Shown: positions 25,247 through 34,168 of the stretch, one piece after another
Layout of the letters: each line of letters begins with the position of its first letter
How positions within the stretch are numbered: position 1 is the first letter of the stretch
DNA from: JALYUA01 sp038239305
GTDB lineage: Bacteria > Acidobacteriota > Thermoanaerobaculia > UBA5066 > Gp7-AA6
NCBI GenBank assembly: GCA_038239305.1
Contig: JBBSEW010000009.1
Location: 1-64,000 of the forward strand
Reading direction: 5' to 3'
Length of the DNA stretch: 64,000 nt
Translations under genes and position numbers: made by a program
Notes under the pieces: model-generated
What the model was told of the DNA's origin: nothing
What the model saw: the letters and a program-made list of their open reading frames with translations, nothing else
Database searches by the model: none

Positions 25247-28200
25247 CTACGGCCCGTACAACGTGAGTCCGAACGTCGTCGTCAGAAACACGGCCATCTG
25301 CCCCCGCGTGACCGGATCGTTCGGGCAGTAATTGACACCGCCGCAGCCCGCCGTGATGCCCCGCAGAGCCAGTTCGTCGACCCATGGCGCGAAACCGCTC
25401 GAGCACGGCACGTCGAGGAACGTGGCCGTCGTGCACGCCGGCGGCGTGTAGCCGCTTCCCTGCAGCGTCACCAGGAGAAAGACCGCCATCTGGGCCCGCG
25501 TCACGTTCTGGGTCGGGCAGTAGTTTCCGTCTCCGCATCCGGCCGTGACTCCGCGGCCCGCCAGCTCGTTGATCCACGGCGCGAACCCGCTCGAGCACGG
25601 CACATCGAGAAACACCGGGCTCGTGCAGGCCGGAGGTGTGTAGCCCGCGCCCTCTTTCGAGACGAGGAGGAAGACCGCCATCTGCTGGCGCGAGACGTTC
25701 GAAGCCGGACAGTAGTTGCCCGCGCCGCAGCCCGCGGTCACGGCCTTGTGCAGCAGCGTCTCGACGAACTTGTAGACGCCGCTCGAGGACGGTGTATCGG
25801 CAAAGCTGCCTCCGACATGCAGCAGCCACGTCTTGCCCTCCGGCAGCGACAGTGTCTCGTCGAAGGAGGCGTCCCAGTGTGCCGCCGGGCGGGTGGCGGG
25901 ATTCGACACGGAGAACTGATAGCAGTCTGAGCCGCAATCCGACGCACTGCCGGAAGCGAGGCTCGGGTAGGTCGCACCGGCGTCCGGAAGGACGTACGTC
26001 GCACCGGCGGGACCGGTCGGATTCGAGGCCGCGCCGGTGAAGCCGGAGATGAGGCCGCCCGTCGTGTTCTTCCATGTCGGTTTCACCAGAACCCGTTCGC
26101 CGGGCTCCAGCACGCCGTTCGTGTTCGAAGACGTACCGCTCGTCGAGGAGCCATCGACGGAAAGAGCGAACGGGAGTGGTGTCGGCGCTCCGGGCGTCAC
26201 GTTCGGCGTCGGCGTCACGGTCGGAACCGGCGTTCTGGACGGCGTGGTCGTCGGCGTGAAAGTCCTCGTCGGGGTGACAGTGGGCGTCGGCGTCGCCGTT
26301 GGAACGGCGGCGTTGACGGTCAGAATTCCGTTTCCCGTCCTGCACTGCGCGTCGGGATTGCAGATCTGGACGTTCTTCGCGCCCGTCGTGGCGCCGACCG
26401 TGCTGAGGTGCAGCGTCACCGATGTCGGGCTGTTGTGCGTGACGCTGTTCACGGTGACGCCTCCCGAAACGGTGGCGCCGACATGGAAGAACGGGAGCGC
26501 AGGCGCGGGGAGATTCGCGCCCGGATCGTAGAAACCGGATCCGGAGACCGACGTGCCCGTAACAACGACATCCACGGACGCCTGACCCGCGGCGACGCCG
26601 GCCGGGTGATCGGTGCTTGCCGGTGTGGCGGGCGGCGGAGCGATCAGCTTGACGATGCGATCCGCGTACGAATTCGTGCTGTCGCAGAATTCCTGCGTCG
26701 TCCACATGGTCATGTCGTCCTGAGGGTCGAGGCTCGTGAACGAGTAGTCCCCCCATCGCCGGCTGGAGCCCGAGTTCTGCGGCGGGTTGTACGCCGTGGA
26801 GCTCGCGGTGTAGTCGACGATCGTCCCCGTCGTTCCGAGAGCGTCGCCCGCGAGGCGGCCCACGGTCGAGGCATCGATGTGGAACGCGGCTCCGGCCCGG
26901 CTGAGGCCGAAAGCGGAGTGCCCCTGCCCCGAGATCATCACGGAGGGAAACCAGTACCAGCGCGCGGCGGCCGCCGTGCTCGCGCTGTCGAAGATCGTTC
27001 CCGACTGGTTGAGAGCCGGCGTGCCGCCCACGGGCACGGTCACGTCGTACCAGCGCGCCGCATCCCGCGCCTGTGCGCCGGAGGAAGCGACGCCGGCGGC
27101 GCTGACGGCGATCGAGTGCGCCGTCCAGAGGTGGCCGTTGCGGACGTGCGCGGCATAGAGACGGTCGTCGATCGAATCGAGCGTGCCGCCCGCCGTCATG
27201 CCGAGGTGCGGAACCGGCTGAGGATACGCGGTGCTCGGAACGGTGATCGCGATGTTCCCCGAAATCGAGGGGGTGCCGCCCGGATTCGTGACGCGGCGGA
27301 ACATCAGCGTCCCGAAACTCGCGTTGTCGACGCCGATGATGTATCCCTCGGTCGCGTCGGGATCGGTGTTGTCCACGCCGCGCGGGCTGTAGGGGCCCGC
27401 GCCGGCCGACGTCGCGAGGCTCGGGAATGCCGTCGACACGATCGGGCCCGCGCCGAGAATCGAGCTCTTGCGGACGACGTAGCCGTTCGTCCCGGCGAAG
27501 CCGCCGGCGGGCGAGAACATGTTGCCGCCCACGTAAAGCGCGTTCGCGTCGATTCCGAGCGAGGGGTAGTCCAGGAAATTCGACGGGTCCGCGTGGAAGA
27601 AGAAGAACGTCCACACGGTGGAGCCCGTGATCGTCCCCGCGCTCGCGGCGCTGCTCACGCCGACCAGCCATCGGTTGGCGGCCGTGCTCGAGCAGTCGCT
27701 CGCGGTGCACGGGACGTCGATGATCGAAACGAACCAGCGTCCCGAGAGACGGTCGTAGCGGACCTGGGGGTCACTCGTGAAGTTGAGAAGAATCGAGCCG
27801 CCGACCGGCGTCATCACGGAGGAGAAGAAAACGTCCGGGTCGGCGTTCAAGACGCCGTCCGCGGCGCCCGTCGCCTTGTTGAAAGTCCGGAGCCGGCCGT
27901 TGACGAATACGAAGAACTGGGTGGGCCCGACTGTGCCCATCGAATCCGGAGGAAACGCTTGCGTATCGGTGAGTGTCGCGCCCGTGAAGCTCGTGCCGAG
28001 AGTCTGCGGGCTGTCCGGCTGCACGGCCGGGCCGGACGTCCGATCGTTGCGGGGCGGCCATTCGGCCGACTCCGGCGAGAACGGGTTTTGCGGGACGCCG
28101 TCGCGATCCACTTCGTGCTCCCGCATGAGCCGGAAGGGACGGGGTCCCTGGAGCTCGAACGACTGCTGCCGACCCATGATGTGGTCGACCGACTCCGAGA

Positions 28201-28390
28201 TCCCCATCTCGCCAGTCGTTGGCACGCCCACGGTCGGAGCCGGAAGCGACGCCGCTCCCGCCTGACCGAAGATTCGGATGCTCGCGGACAGGGGAAGGAC
28301 CAGACCGAGCACGCACGCGAGCGCGATGAACGATCCCAGGTGGACTCTCGTAACGCCCGATTCAGGCGACCCGCGGCGGTACCGTTTCAT
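25247..28390 (-). CDS. Large secreted protein: divergent propeller-like domain, Thr/Pro linker, LEPGE-HWD module, three SLH-like repeats
   Basis: 1047 residues. An export signal lies near the N-terminus (LGSFIALACVLGLVLPLSA). The region about 120-600 is a member of the PPD-x-x-G/VGP family seen twice more downstream (PPDSMGTVGPTQFFVFVNG; YDRLSGRWFVSIID; SRRWGDYSFTSLDPQDD). It is followed by a TIG-like domain ending in a predicted Cys-containing segment (VQICNPDAQC). A Thr/Pro linker (about 700-735) leads to the conserved module GVLEPGERVLVKPTWKN ... AHWDASFDE. Three SLH-like repeats follow (TAGCGAGNYCP, TAGCGDGNYCP, TAGCGGVNYCP) and the end is FGLTLYGP. No catalytic residues recognised. Likely a very large surface protein; role unknown. 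Confidence 0.78.
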   Translation of the reverse strand: MKRYRRGSPESGVTRVHLGSFIALACVLGLVLPLSASIRIFGQAGAASLPAPTVGVPTTGEMGISESVDHIMGRQQSFELQGPRPFRLMREHEVDRDGVPQNPFSPESAEWPPRNDRTSGPAVQPDSPQTLGTSFTGATLTDTQAFPPDSMGTVGPTQFFVFVNGRLRTFNKATGAADGVLNADPDVFFSSVMTPVGGSILLNFTSDPQVRYDRLSGRWFVSIIDVPCTASDCSSTAANRWLVGVSSAASAGTITGSTVWTFFFFHADPSNFLDYPSLGIDANALYVGGNMFSPAGGFAGTNGYVVRKSSILGAGPIVSTAFPSLATSAGAGPYSPRGVDNTDPDATEGYIIGVDNASFGTLMFRRVTNPGGTPSISGNIAITVPSTAYPQPVPHLGMTAGGTLDSIDDRLYAAHVRNGHLWTAHSIAVSAAGVASSGAQARDAARWYDVTVPVGGTPALNQSGTIFDSASTAAAARWYWFPSVMISGQGHSAFGLSRAGAAFHIDASTVGRLAGDALGTTGTIVDYTASSTAYNPPQNSGSSRRWGDYSFTSLDPQDDMTMWTTQEFCDSTNSYADRIVKLIAPPPATPASTDHPAGVAAGQASVDVVVTGTSVSGSGFYDPGANLPAPALPFFHVGATVSGGVTVNSVTHNSPTSVTLHLSTVGATTGAKNVQICNPDAQCRTGNGILTVNAAVPTATPTPTVTPTRTFTPTTTPSRTPVPTVTPTPNVTPGAPTPLPFALSVDGSSTSGTSSNTNGVLEPGERVLVKPTWKNTTGGLISGFTGAASNPTGPAGATYVLPDAGATYPSLASGSASDCGSDCYQFSVSNPATRPAAHWDASFDETLSLPEGKTWLLHVGGSFADTPSSSGVYKFVETLLHKAVTAGCGAGNYCPASNVSRQQMAVFLLVSKEGAGYTPPACTSPVFLDVPCSSGFAPWINELAGRGVTAGCGDGNYCPTQNVTRAQMAVFLLVTLQGSGYTPPACTTATFLDVPCSSGFAPWVDELALRGITAGCGGVNYCPNDPVTRGQMAVFLTTTFGLTLYGP

Positions 28391-28467
28391 GGCCGGGTTA
28401 CTCCGATCTGTTTCTTCGCTCCGAGTCTGTCACCGAAACCGGAGTCTGCACGGATTCCCGCCACGGC

Positions 28468-31400
28468 TCACGGCCCATAAAGCTTCAATCCGAAGGTAGT
28501 GGTCAGGAAGACCGCCATCTGGCCTCGCGTGCTCGGGCTCGACGGACAGTAGTTTCCGCCTCCGCAGCCGGCGGTCACACCCTCCGCGAAAAGCTGCTCG
28601 ACATATTTCGCGAAGGGGCTCGAAACGGGCATATCCAGAAAGATCCCCGTGGGAGACGGCGGCACGTAGCCGCTTCCGTGCTCCGCGATGATCAGGAACA
28701 CCGCCATCTGCGCCCGCGTCACCGGCGACCCGGGACAATACTGGAGGGGAGTCGTGGCGCAACCTCCCGTAATGCCTTCGGCGTACAGACGCTCGATCCA
28801 CTTCGCGAATGGATCCGAGGCCGGGACGTCGGAGAAAATGCCCACGGCCGGCGCGGGAGTGAAACCGGCGCCGTGCTCCGCGACGAGGAGAAACACCGAC
28901 ATCTGCGCACGCGTCACCGAGGTGCCCGGACAATAGTTCGCCCCGCCGCATCCTGCGGTGATTCCCTTGTGGAAAATGGTCTCGACGAACTTGTAAAAGC
29001 CCGTCCCGACCGGAACGTCCGTGAAGCTCGCTCCGACGTGAAGAACCCATGTCTTCGAGGCGGAGACGGACAGGTTTTCGTCGAAGGTCGCATCCCAGTG
29101 CGCCGCTGGACGCGACGCCGGATTGGAAACGGAGAGCTCGTAGCAGTTCGAGCCGCAGTCACCCGCGGCCGCGCCGGGAATCGTCCCGTAGGCGGCGGCC
29201 GCGTCGGGAATGCCGTAGGCCGCGCCGGCGGGCCCGGTAAAACCGGACGCCGCTCCCGTGAACGCCGCGGAGGGCGACGCCGTGTTGTTCCTCCAGGAGG
29301 GCTTGACCAGCACCGTCTCCCCGGGCTCCAGAACGCCGTTGGCGTTGGAGGCGGTTCCGGAGGCCGGGGCGGAGTCGACAACCAGGGCGAAGGGCGAGAT
29401 CGATCCGACGATCGCGGTCGACTGGATCGCCGCGTCGTTCGATCCGTTCGGGTCGCAACCGGTCGCGGACACGCTCGCGACGTTGGTCATCGTCCCCGGC
29501 GTCCCCGGGGCCGTCATCACGATGGTCAGCGTGGCTGTCGCGCCGGCGGCGAGCGTTCCGAAGTTGCAGGAGCGAATCGCCGTGCCGGAGCAACTCCCCG
29601 CGCTGGGCGTGACCGAAACCGCGGTGCCCGCCGGGAGGGTGTCGATGACCGTCACGTTGTTCGCCGAGGAAGTCCCGCCGTTGTGGACCGTCACCGTGTA
29701 AGTCACGTTCGTGCCCACCAGGACCGGATCGTCGGAGTCGACGTTGGTGAGCGCGAGGTCGTTTCCGCCGCCGCCGTCGCTCGCGTCGAGCAAACCGTAG
29801 ACCGTCGCGGAATAGCTGCTGCAGCCCGCACCGGCGTTCACTTCGTGGACGACCAGCGAGATCGTCTGCCCCGCCGGCACGTCGACGTAGAACTCATTCG
29901 ATGGATTCGGGCTCGCCGCCGGGTCACCGAGGTAGTTGACGCAGAGGCTGGCCGGGTTGAAGGTTCCGAGGTAGGCGACCGGGAAGATGAAGCTCGTGCC
30001 GCAACCGGTCGTCGTGACGATCGTCACGCAGCGATCTGTAGTCGAGCTGTTCGTGAAGGCCTGGATGCTGTAATGCCTCGCCGTCGAGTCCTGAAGACCC
30101 GGGCAGGCCTTCCCCTCGCAGGTTCCGAGCGGATTGGTTCGGATGAGCCTTCCGGTCTGCGTCGGGTCCGTGCCCGTGATCGACCCGGACAGAACGAGCG
30201 CGGGAGGCTGGCAGCTCGCAAGCGCGAATGGCACGTTGGACGTCACGCCGGACGCCGTGACCGACAGGATCAGGCCGATCGGCGTCCCGCAGACAAAGGA
30301 AGACGAAGTCGAGATCTGGAACGGCACGGCGTTCGTCTGGGTCGCGCCCGCGGCGATGTCGGGGTATGCCGACGTCGAATCGGTGACCGTGACTCCGGGA
30401 GTTCCGCTCGTCAACGTCGCCGTGACCGTGGACGCCGTCGCGCAACCGATGTTGTGAAGCGGCAGCGACAGGCGGATGCATTCGTCCCGGTTGATGCGGC
30501 CATTGCCGTTGCCGAGGCTGTCGTCGATCGCGATCGTCCCGAACGAGAATCCAGGCCCCGGCGGAACGCAGAAGTTCCGCGTCGCGGTCCCGCCGGCAGC
30601 CACCGTGACGGCCGAAGTCGTCGAAGCTCCGCACGATGTCCGGATGGCCTGCACGGTGTAAGAGCCCGGCGGGACGACGATCGAATAATTGCCGGAAGCG
30701 TCCGTGGCGGCGGAGTGGCCGTCGGAGATCTGGACGAGGACGTTGGCGACCGGATTTCCCGACACGCAGTCCGTGACCGTCCCGGAGATCGTCGCCTTCG
30801 CGGGCGCTGTGCAGGACGGAAAGGAAAACGTGGCGACTCGCGTCTTCCAGTTAAACGACCCGGTCGACGCGAGGTACTGGTTCGTGTACCAGAATGTGCA
30901 GCCGTCCCGAGGATCGACGGTCATCGCGGAATAGTCGCCCCACCGGTTTCCGGTCGAGAGCTGGCTGCCCGCGCCCGCCATCATCGTGATCTCCGCGCCC
31001 ATGGTTCCCGCGGCGTCGGTGGAAAGACGGCCCGAGAGCGCGATCGACGGGAAGGTCGACGTGTCGGAGAGGCTGTAGCCGAGAGCCATGTTGCCGGAGT
31101 TGTCCTGGGCGATCGAGCCCATCCAGCGGTTCTTCGCGTCCGGCGCGAACGTGCCCTGCTGAAAGATCGTCGGCGTCGTCGAGAGGCCGCGCAGCTCGTA
31201 CCAGCGCACCCCGGCCTGGTTGGCGGGGCTCGTCGCGACGTTGACGGTGTGGTTCAGGACGAGCGACTCGGACGTGCCGTTGTTGCGATAAGCCACGCGG
31301 TAGAGCGAGCGGTCCGAAATCGCGTCCAGGTAGTCGCCCGCACCGGCGGGAGCCGGCTCCGGAATGCAGCTGCGGGCGAATCCGCACATGTCGCCGTTGA

Positions 31401-32460
31401 AGGAAGCCGTGGCGATCTCCGTGGGACCCGTCACGACGAACGTCGGCGCCGGACCCCACGTGACGGCGGCCTTCCAGACGTGCAGCCGCGGCGACGCCGA
31501 TCCGTCCAGCGCCGGAGAGCCCGGGGCCACCACGTAGTTCGGCGAGCCGGCCGGGGGAGGCGCCAGACTATCGAGATCCGACGGGAGGGCGCCGCCGTAG
31601 GTCTGTCCGAGGTTGACGAACATGAGCCGCGCGGGCGCGCCGATCAGCATCTGCTGCCGTTCGAAGACGTGCAGGCCCTGGCCCAGGTAGAAAGTCCCGG
31701 GAAAATTGAAGATATGAGACGTCATGTAATAGCCGTCGGGCCAGACACCGACGTGCGGATAGTCGACGAACTCGGTGGCCGCGGTCGTGAAGTCGTACAG
31801 GTAGTACGACCCGAGCGGATTGCCCGTGACCGAGATCGCATAGCACTGGTGGGACACCGCGGGAACGGCCGCATCCACGACGAACTGGGTGAGCACCCAG
31901 CGGTCCGCGAGCGCGTCGTACTGCCCGATGGGGTCGCCCTCGTTGGTCGTGGCGCAGGGGCCGCCGAGCGAAGTGAAAAGCGTGTTACCGGCAACCGGGC
32001 CGAGCAGAAGAGTGCCTGTCTTGCTGTAGATCGCGAGCTGCGTGTTCACCCACTGGATGTAGTGATTGGGTCCGACACGGCCGTTCGTGTCCGGGGGGGC
32101 GTAACCGTTCGCGGCAACGCCGTCGAAACTCACGCCGGCCGGCGTGGGCGCCGACCTTCCGAAGCTCCGCTGCACGACCGAATCCGGCGCGAGGGGCCCG
32201 AGGCTCGAGACCGTGGAGGCCGACGGATGCGGAAGCACCCGGTTCTCGACTTCCTCTTCGTTCTCTGCTCCACGCGGCTCGCGGAGGAACGGCACGAGGC
32301 TCGAAAGCGGGGGGGAAATGACGGGGGTCACCGCGTCGCTCACCCGGACAGCGGCAACGGATGCGGACGGATCGGCGGCGAACACGAAAGCGCCCGTCAT
32401 CGCCGGGAGACATGCGAGTGCCGCCAGGACAGCCAGCCGAATTGCCCCACTCATGCGCAT
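28468..32460 (-). CDS. Large secreted protein: PPDTNG propeller-like domain, carboxypeptidase-regulatory and DUF11 domains, three SLH-like repeats
   Basis: 1330 residues with a signal peptide (LAVLAALACLPAMTGAFVFA). Residues about 110-560 hold the conserved domain YAPPDTNGRVGPNHYIQWVN, GDPIGQYDALADRWVL and NRWGDYSAMTVDPRDGCTFW. These strongly match the 38488-42891 product and suggest a beta-propeller. A carboxypeptidase-regulatory-like domain follows (ISGTVTDCVSGNPVANVLV). Further beta domains and a DUF11 unit come next (VGTNVTYTVTVHNGGTSSA; DTLPAG). The LEPGE-HWD module precedes three SLH-like repeats (TAGCGGANYCP; TGGCATTPLQYCP; TAGCGGGNYCP). The C-terminus is FGLKLYGP. The start is the first of two nearby ATGs; the ribosome site is weak. 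No enzyme motif. Probably a surface adhesin-like or structural protein (inference). Confidence 0.8.
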   Translation of the reverse strand: MRMSGAIRLAVLAALACLPAMTGAFVFAADPSASVAAVRVSDAVTPVISPPLSSLVPFLREPRGAENEEEVENRVLPHPSASTVSSLGPLAPDSVVQRSFGRSAPTPAGVSFDGVAANGYAPPDTNGRVGPNHYIQWVNTQLAIYSKTGTLLLGPVAGNTLFTSLGGPCATTNEGDPIGQYDALADRWVLTQFVVDAAVPAVSHQCYAISVTGNPLGSYYLYDFTTAATEFVDYPHVGVWPDGYYMTSHIFNFPGTFYLGQGLHVFERQQMLIGAPARLMFVNLGQTYGGALPSDLDSLAPPPAGSPNYVVAPGSPALDGSASPRLHVWKAAVTWGPAPTFVVTGPTEIATASFNGDMCGFARSCIPEPAPAGAGDYLDAISDRSLYRVAYRNNGTSESLVLNHTVNVATSPANQAGVRWYELRGLSTTPTIFQQGTFAPDAKNRWMGSIAQDNSGNMALGYSLSDTSTFPSIALSGRLSTDAAGTMGAEITMMAGAGSQLSTGNRWGDYSAMTVDPRDGCTFWYTNQYLASTGSFNWKTRVATFSFPSCTAPAKATISGTVTDCVSGNPVANVLVQISDGHSAATDASGNYSIVVPPGSYTVQAIRTSCGASTTSAVTVAAGGTATRNFCVPPGPGFSFGTIAIDDSLGNGNGRINRDECIRLSLPLHNIGCATASTVTATLTSGTPGVTVTDSTSAYPDIAAGATQTNAVPFQISTSSSFVCGTPIGLILSVTASGVTSNVPFALASCQPPALVLSGSITGTDPTQTGRLIRTNPLGTCEGKACPGLQDSTARHYSIQAFTNSSTTDRCVTIVTTTGCGTSFIFPVAYLGTFNPASLCVNYLGDPAASPNPSNEFYVDVPAGQTISLVVHEVNAGAGCSSYSATVYGLLDASDGGGGNDLALTNVDSDDPVLVGTNVTYTVTVHNGGTSSANNVTVIDTLPAGTAVSVTPSAGSCSGTAIRSCNFGTLAAGATATLTIVMTAPGTPGTMTNVASVSATGCDPNGSNDAAIQSTAIVGSISPFALVVDSAPASGTASNANGVLEPGETVLVKPSWRNNTASPSAAFTGAASGFTGPAGAAYGIPDAAAAYGTIPGAAAGDCGSNCYELSVSNPASRPAAHWDATFDENLSVSASKTWVLHVGASFTDVPVGTGFYKFVETIFHKGITAGCGGANYCPGTSVTRAQMSVFLLVAEHGAGFTPAPAVGIFSDVPASDPFAKWIERLYAEGITGGCATTPLQYCPGSPVTRAQMAVFLIIAEHGSGYVPPSPTGIFLDMPVSSPFAKYVEQLFAEGVTAGCGGGNYCPSSPSTRGQMAVFLTTTFGLKLYGP

Positions 32461-32603
32461 GCAGGATCCCCGGGAGGCGGAGACGGGTGCACCGGGGTCG
32501 TTTTCGTGTCGGGATTCACAGAAATCTACGGTCGGCCGCCCGCCGCGTCAACGGAACGCGGCGGCGGATCGCCGGCCTGGTGGAAATCGAGAGAAAATGC
32601 CTT

Positions 32604-33656
32604 CTACGTGCCGTAAAGATTGAGAGCGAACGTGGTTGTGAGGAAGACAGCCATCTGGCCGCGCGTCACGAGATTCGCGGGACAGTAGTTGCCGCTGCCG
32701 CATCCCGCAGCGATGCCGCGCGCCGCGAGCTCGTCGATCCAGATCGCGAACGGGCTGCTGCAGGGCACGTCCGAGAACGTGGGCACCGTGCAGGCGGGAG
32801 GCGTGTAGGTCGGGCCGTCATGCGAACGCAAGAGGAAGACCGCCATCTGCGCGCGATTGACGGAACCGCCCGGACAAAACATGCTGGGGGCGCATCCGGC
32901 CGTGACGCTTTCGGCGACGAGCTCATACACCCAGGGCGCGAATCCGCTCGTGCAGGGCATGTCGGTGAATGTCGCCGTCGTGCACGCGGGCGGCGTGTAG
33001 CTCGAGCCGTGCTCCGCCAGCATCAGGAAGACCGCGATCTGCTGGCGCGTCACGGAGCTATTGGGACAGAAGCTCGTGCCGCCGCAACCGGAAGTAATCC
33101 CCTTGTGGAAGATCGTCTCGATGAATCGATAGATACCGGAGGTGTTGGACACGTCCGAGAAGCTGTCGCCGATGTGCACGCTCCAGGCTTTCGTGTCACC
33201 TGTGGTCAGCGTCTCGGTGAACGTCGCGTCCCAGTGCTGGACCGGCCGCGACGCCGTGGGCAGCACCGAGAGCTCGTAGCAGGTGTGACCGGCGGTGGCG
33301 TCGTAGCAGTTCGTCGTGGCCGCGGCGGCCGGCGATCCGTAGTCGGCGCCGTTCGGCACCGGATTGAGAAAGCCGTAGGTCGCGCCCGTGGGGCCGGTGA
33401 AGCTGACACCCGTCCCGTGGAGGTTATTGATCGTGCCGGCGGTGTTGTTCATCCACGCGGGCTCGAAGAGCACATCTTCGCCGGGCTGGAAAACTTTGTT
33501 CACGTTGGAGACGGTCGTGCCGCTCGCGTGCTCGTCGACCTTGAGGCCGACGGGCACCATCGACACCACCGACGGGGATTCCTCCACCTGCGAGAGAGCG
33601 GTTCCGGCCCAGAGGATGGACATCGCGAGGGGAACGAAGAGGATCCTACGACGCAT
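32604..33656 (-). CDS. Secreted protein made of LEPGE-HWD module and four SLH-like repeats
   Basis: 350 residues from the ATG at 33656, chosen because AGGAGG precedes it and it opens a good signal peptide (MRRRILFVPLAMSILWAGTALS). Almost the whole mature protein is the module that precedes SLH triplets elsewhere: VFQPGEDVLFEPAWMNN ... QHWDATFTETLT. The first SLH unit of the series (FIETIFHKGITSGC, GGTSFCPNSSVTRQQIAVFL) is followed by three more (TAGCAPSMFCP; then AAGCGSGNYCP), ending FALNLYGT. It has no catalytic domain, so it looks like a minimal surface-anchor unit. The four SLH-like units are one more than in most neighbours. Confidence 0.75.
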   Translation of the reverse strand: MRRRILFVPLAMSILWAGTALSQVEESPSVVSMVPVGLKVDEHASGTTVSNVNKVFQPGEDVLFEPAWMNNTAGTINNLHGTGVSFTGPTGATYGFLNPVPNGADYGSPAAAATTNCYDATAGHTCYELSVLPTASRPVQHWDATFTETLTTGDTKAWSVHIGDSFSDVSNTSGIYRFIETIFHKGITSGCGGTSFCPNSSVTRQQIAVFLMLAEHGSSYTPPACTTATFTDMPCTSGFAPWVYELVAESVTAGCAPSMFCPGGSVNRAQMAVFLLRSHDGPTYTPPACTVPTFSDVPCSSPFAIWIDELAARGIAAGCGSGNYCPANLVTRGQMAVFLTTTFALNLYGT

Positions 33657-33796
33657 GATTGCCTCCTGCCGAAATCGGGCCGGCCTGCGGAATGGTTGAT
33701 GGACGAGGCATGACAAAGGGAAAATCCACGAAGCCGTTTCGCGGCTTCGAGAGATCCAACGGGGGAAAGAGAGACCGCCGCGAGACGCTCGAAAGT

Positions 33797-33858
33797 CGCG
33801 GCAGGCGCGGCAGGCGCGGCAGTCGAAACAGGCGCGACCGGCGCGACAGGCGCGCCGG
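33797..33858. repeat. Degenerate tandem repeat, unit about 9 bases (CGCGGCAGG)
   Basis: About seven copies alternating CGCGGCAGG, CGCGACCGG and CGCGACAGG, in the upstream region of the minimal SLH gene. No spacers. Confidence 0.65.
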
Positions 33859-34125
33859 GGCGATGGCGACACGTCGCGTGACCGGACTTACTCCCGAAGC
33901 AGGAAAGAAAGCGCGCCGGACGCCGTGCCCGGCATTCTTTCCTTCCCGCCGCGAGGCAGCGGAAGGGTTCATAAAGTGGGTCCAGTATAGCGCAAGGCGA
34001 TCCCCACCCCGTTTTCCGGGCTGGAATGGCGACTCGCCGCTTTCCTTCCGGATTCGCCGGACGATGGAGATCCCGTGCCGAATGTTTCATTCGGGAAGCC
34101 GCCTTTGCGGCTGCCACCACGGAAA

Positions 34126-34145
34126 AGGGCCCCTCGCGGGGCCCT
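34126..34145 (-). terminator. Rho-independent terminator of the subtilase/SLH gene
   Basis: Perfect 8-bp stem AGGGCCCC / GGGGCCCT with a 4-base loop, followed on the minus strand by TTTTCC, 23 bases past the stop at 34169. Confidence 0.85.
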
Positions 34146-34168
34146 CTGGATCGGAAGAGTCGCAAGGA

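Larger units (their letters stand above)
33657..34168. other. Intergenic region with short tandem repeat and terminator
   Basis: 512 bases upstream of the minimal SLH protein and downstream of the split subtilase. It contains the 9-base repeat at 33797-33858 and the terminator at 34126-34145. Several open frames cross it, but none has a signal, domain or ribosome site, so no gene is called. Confidence 0.5.
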
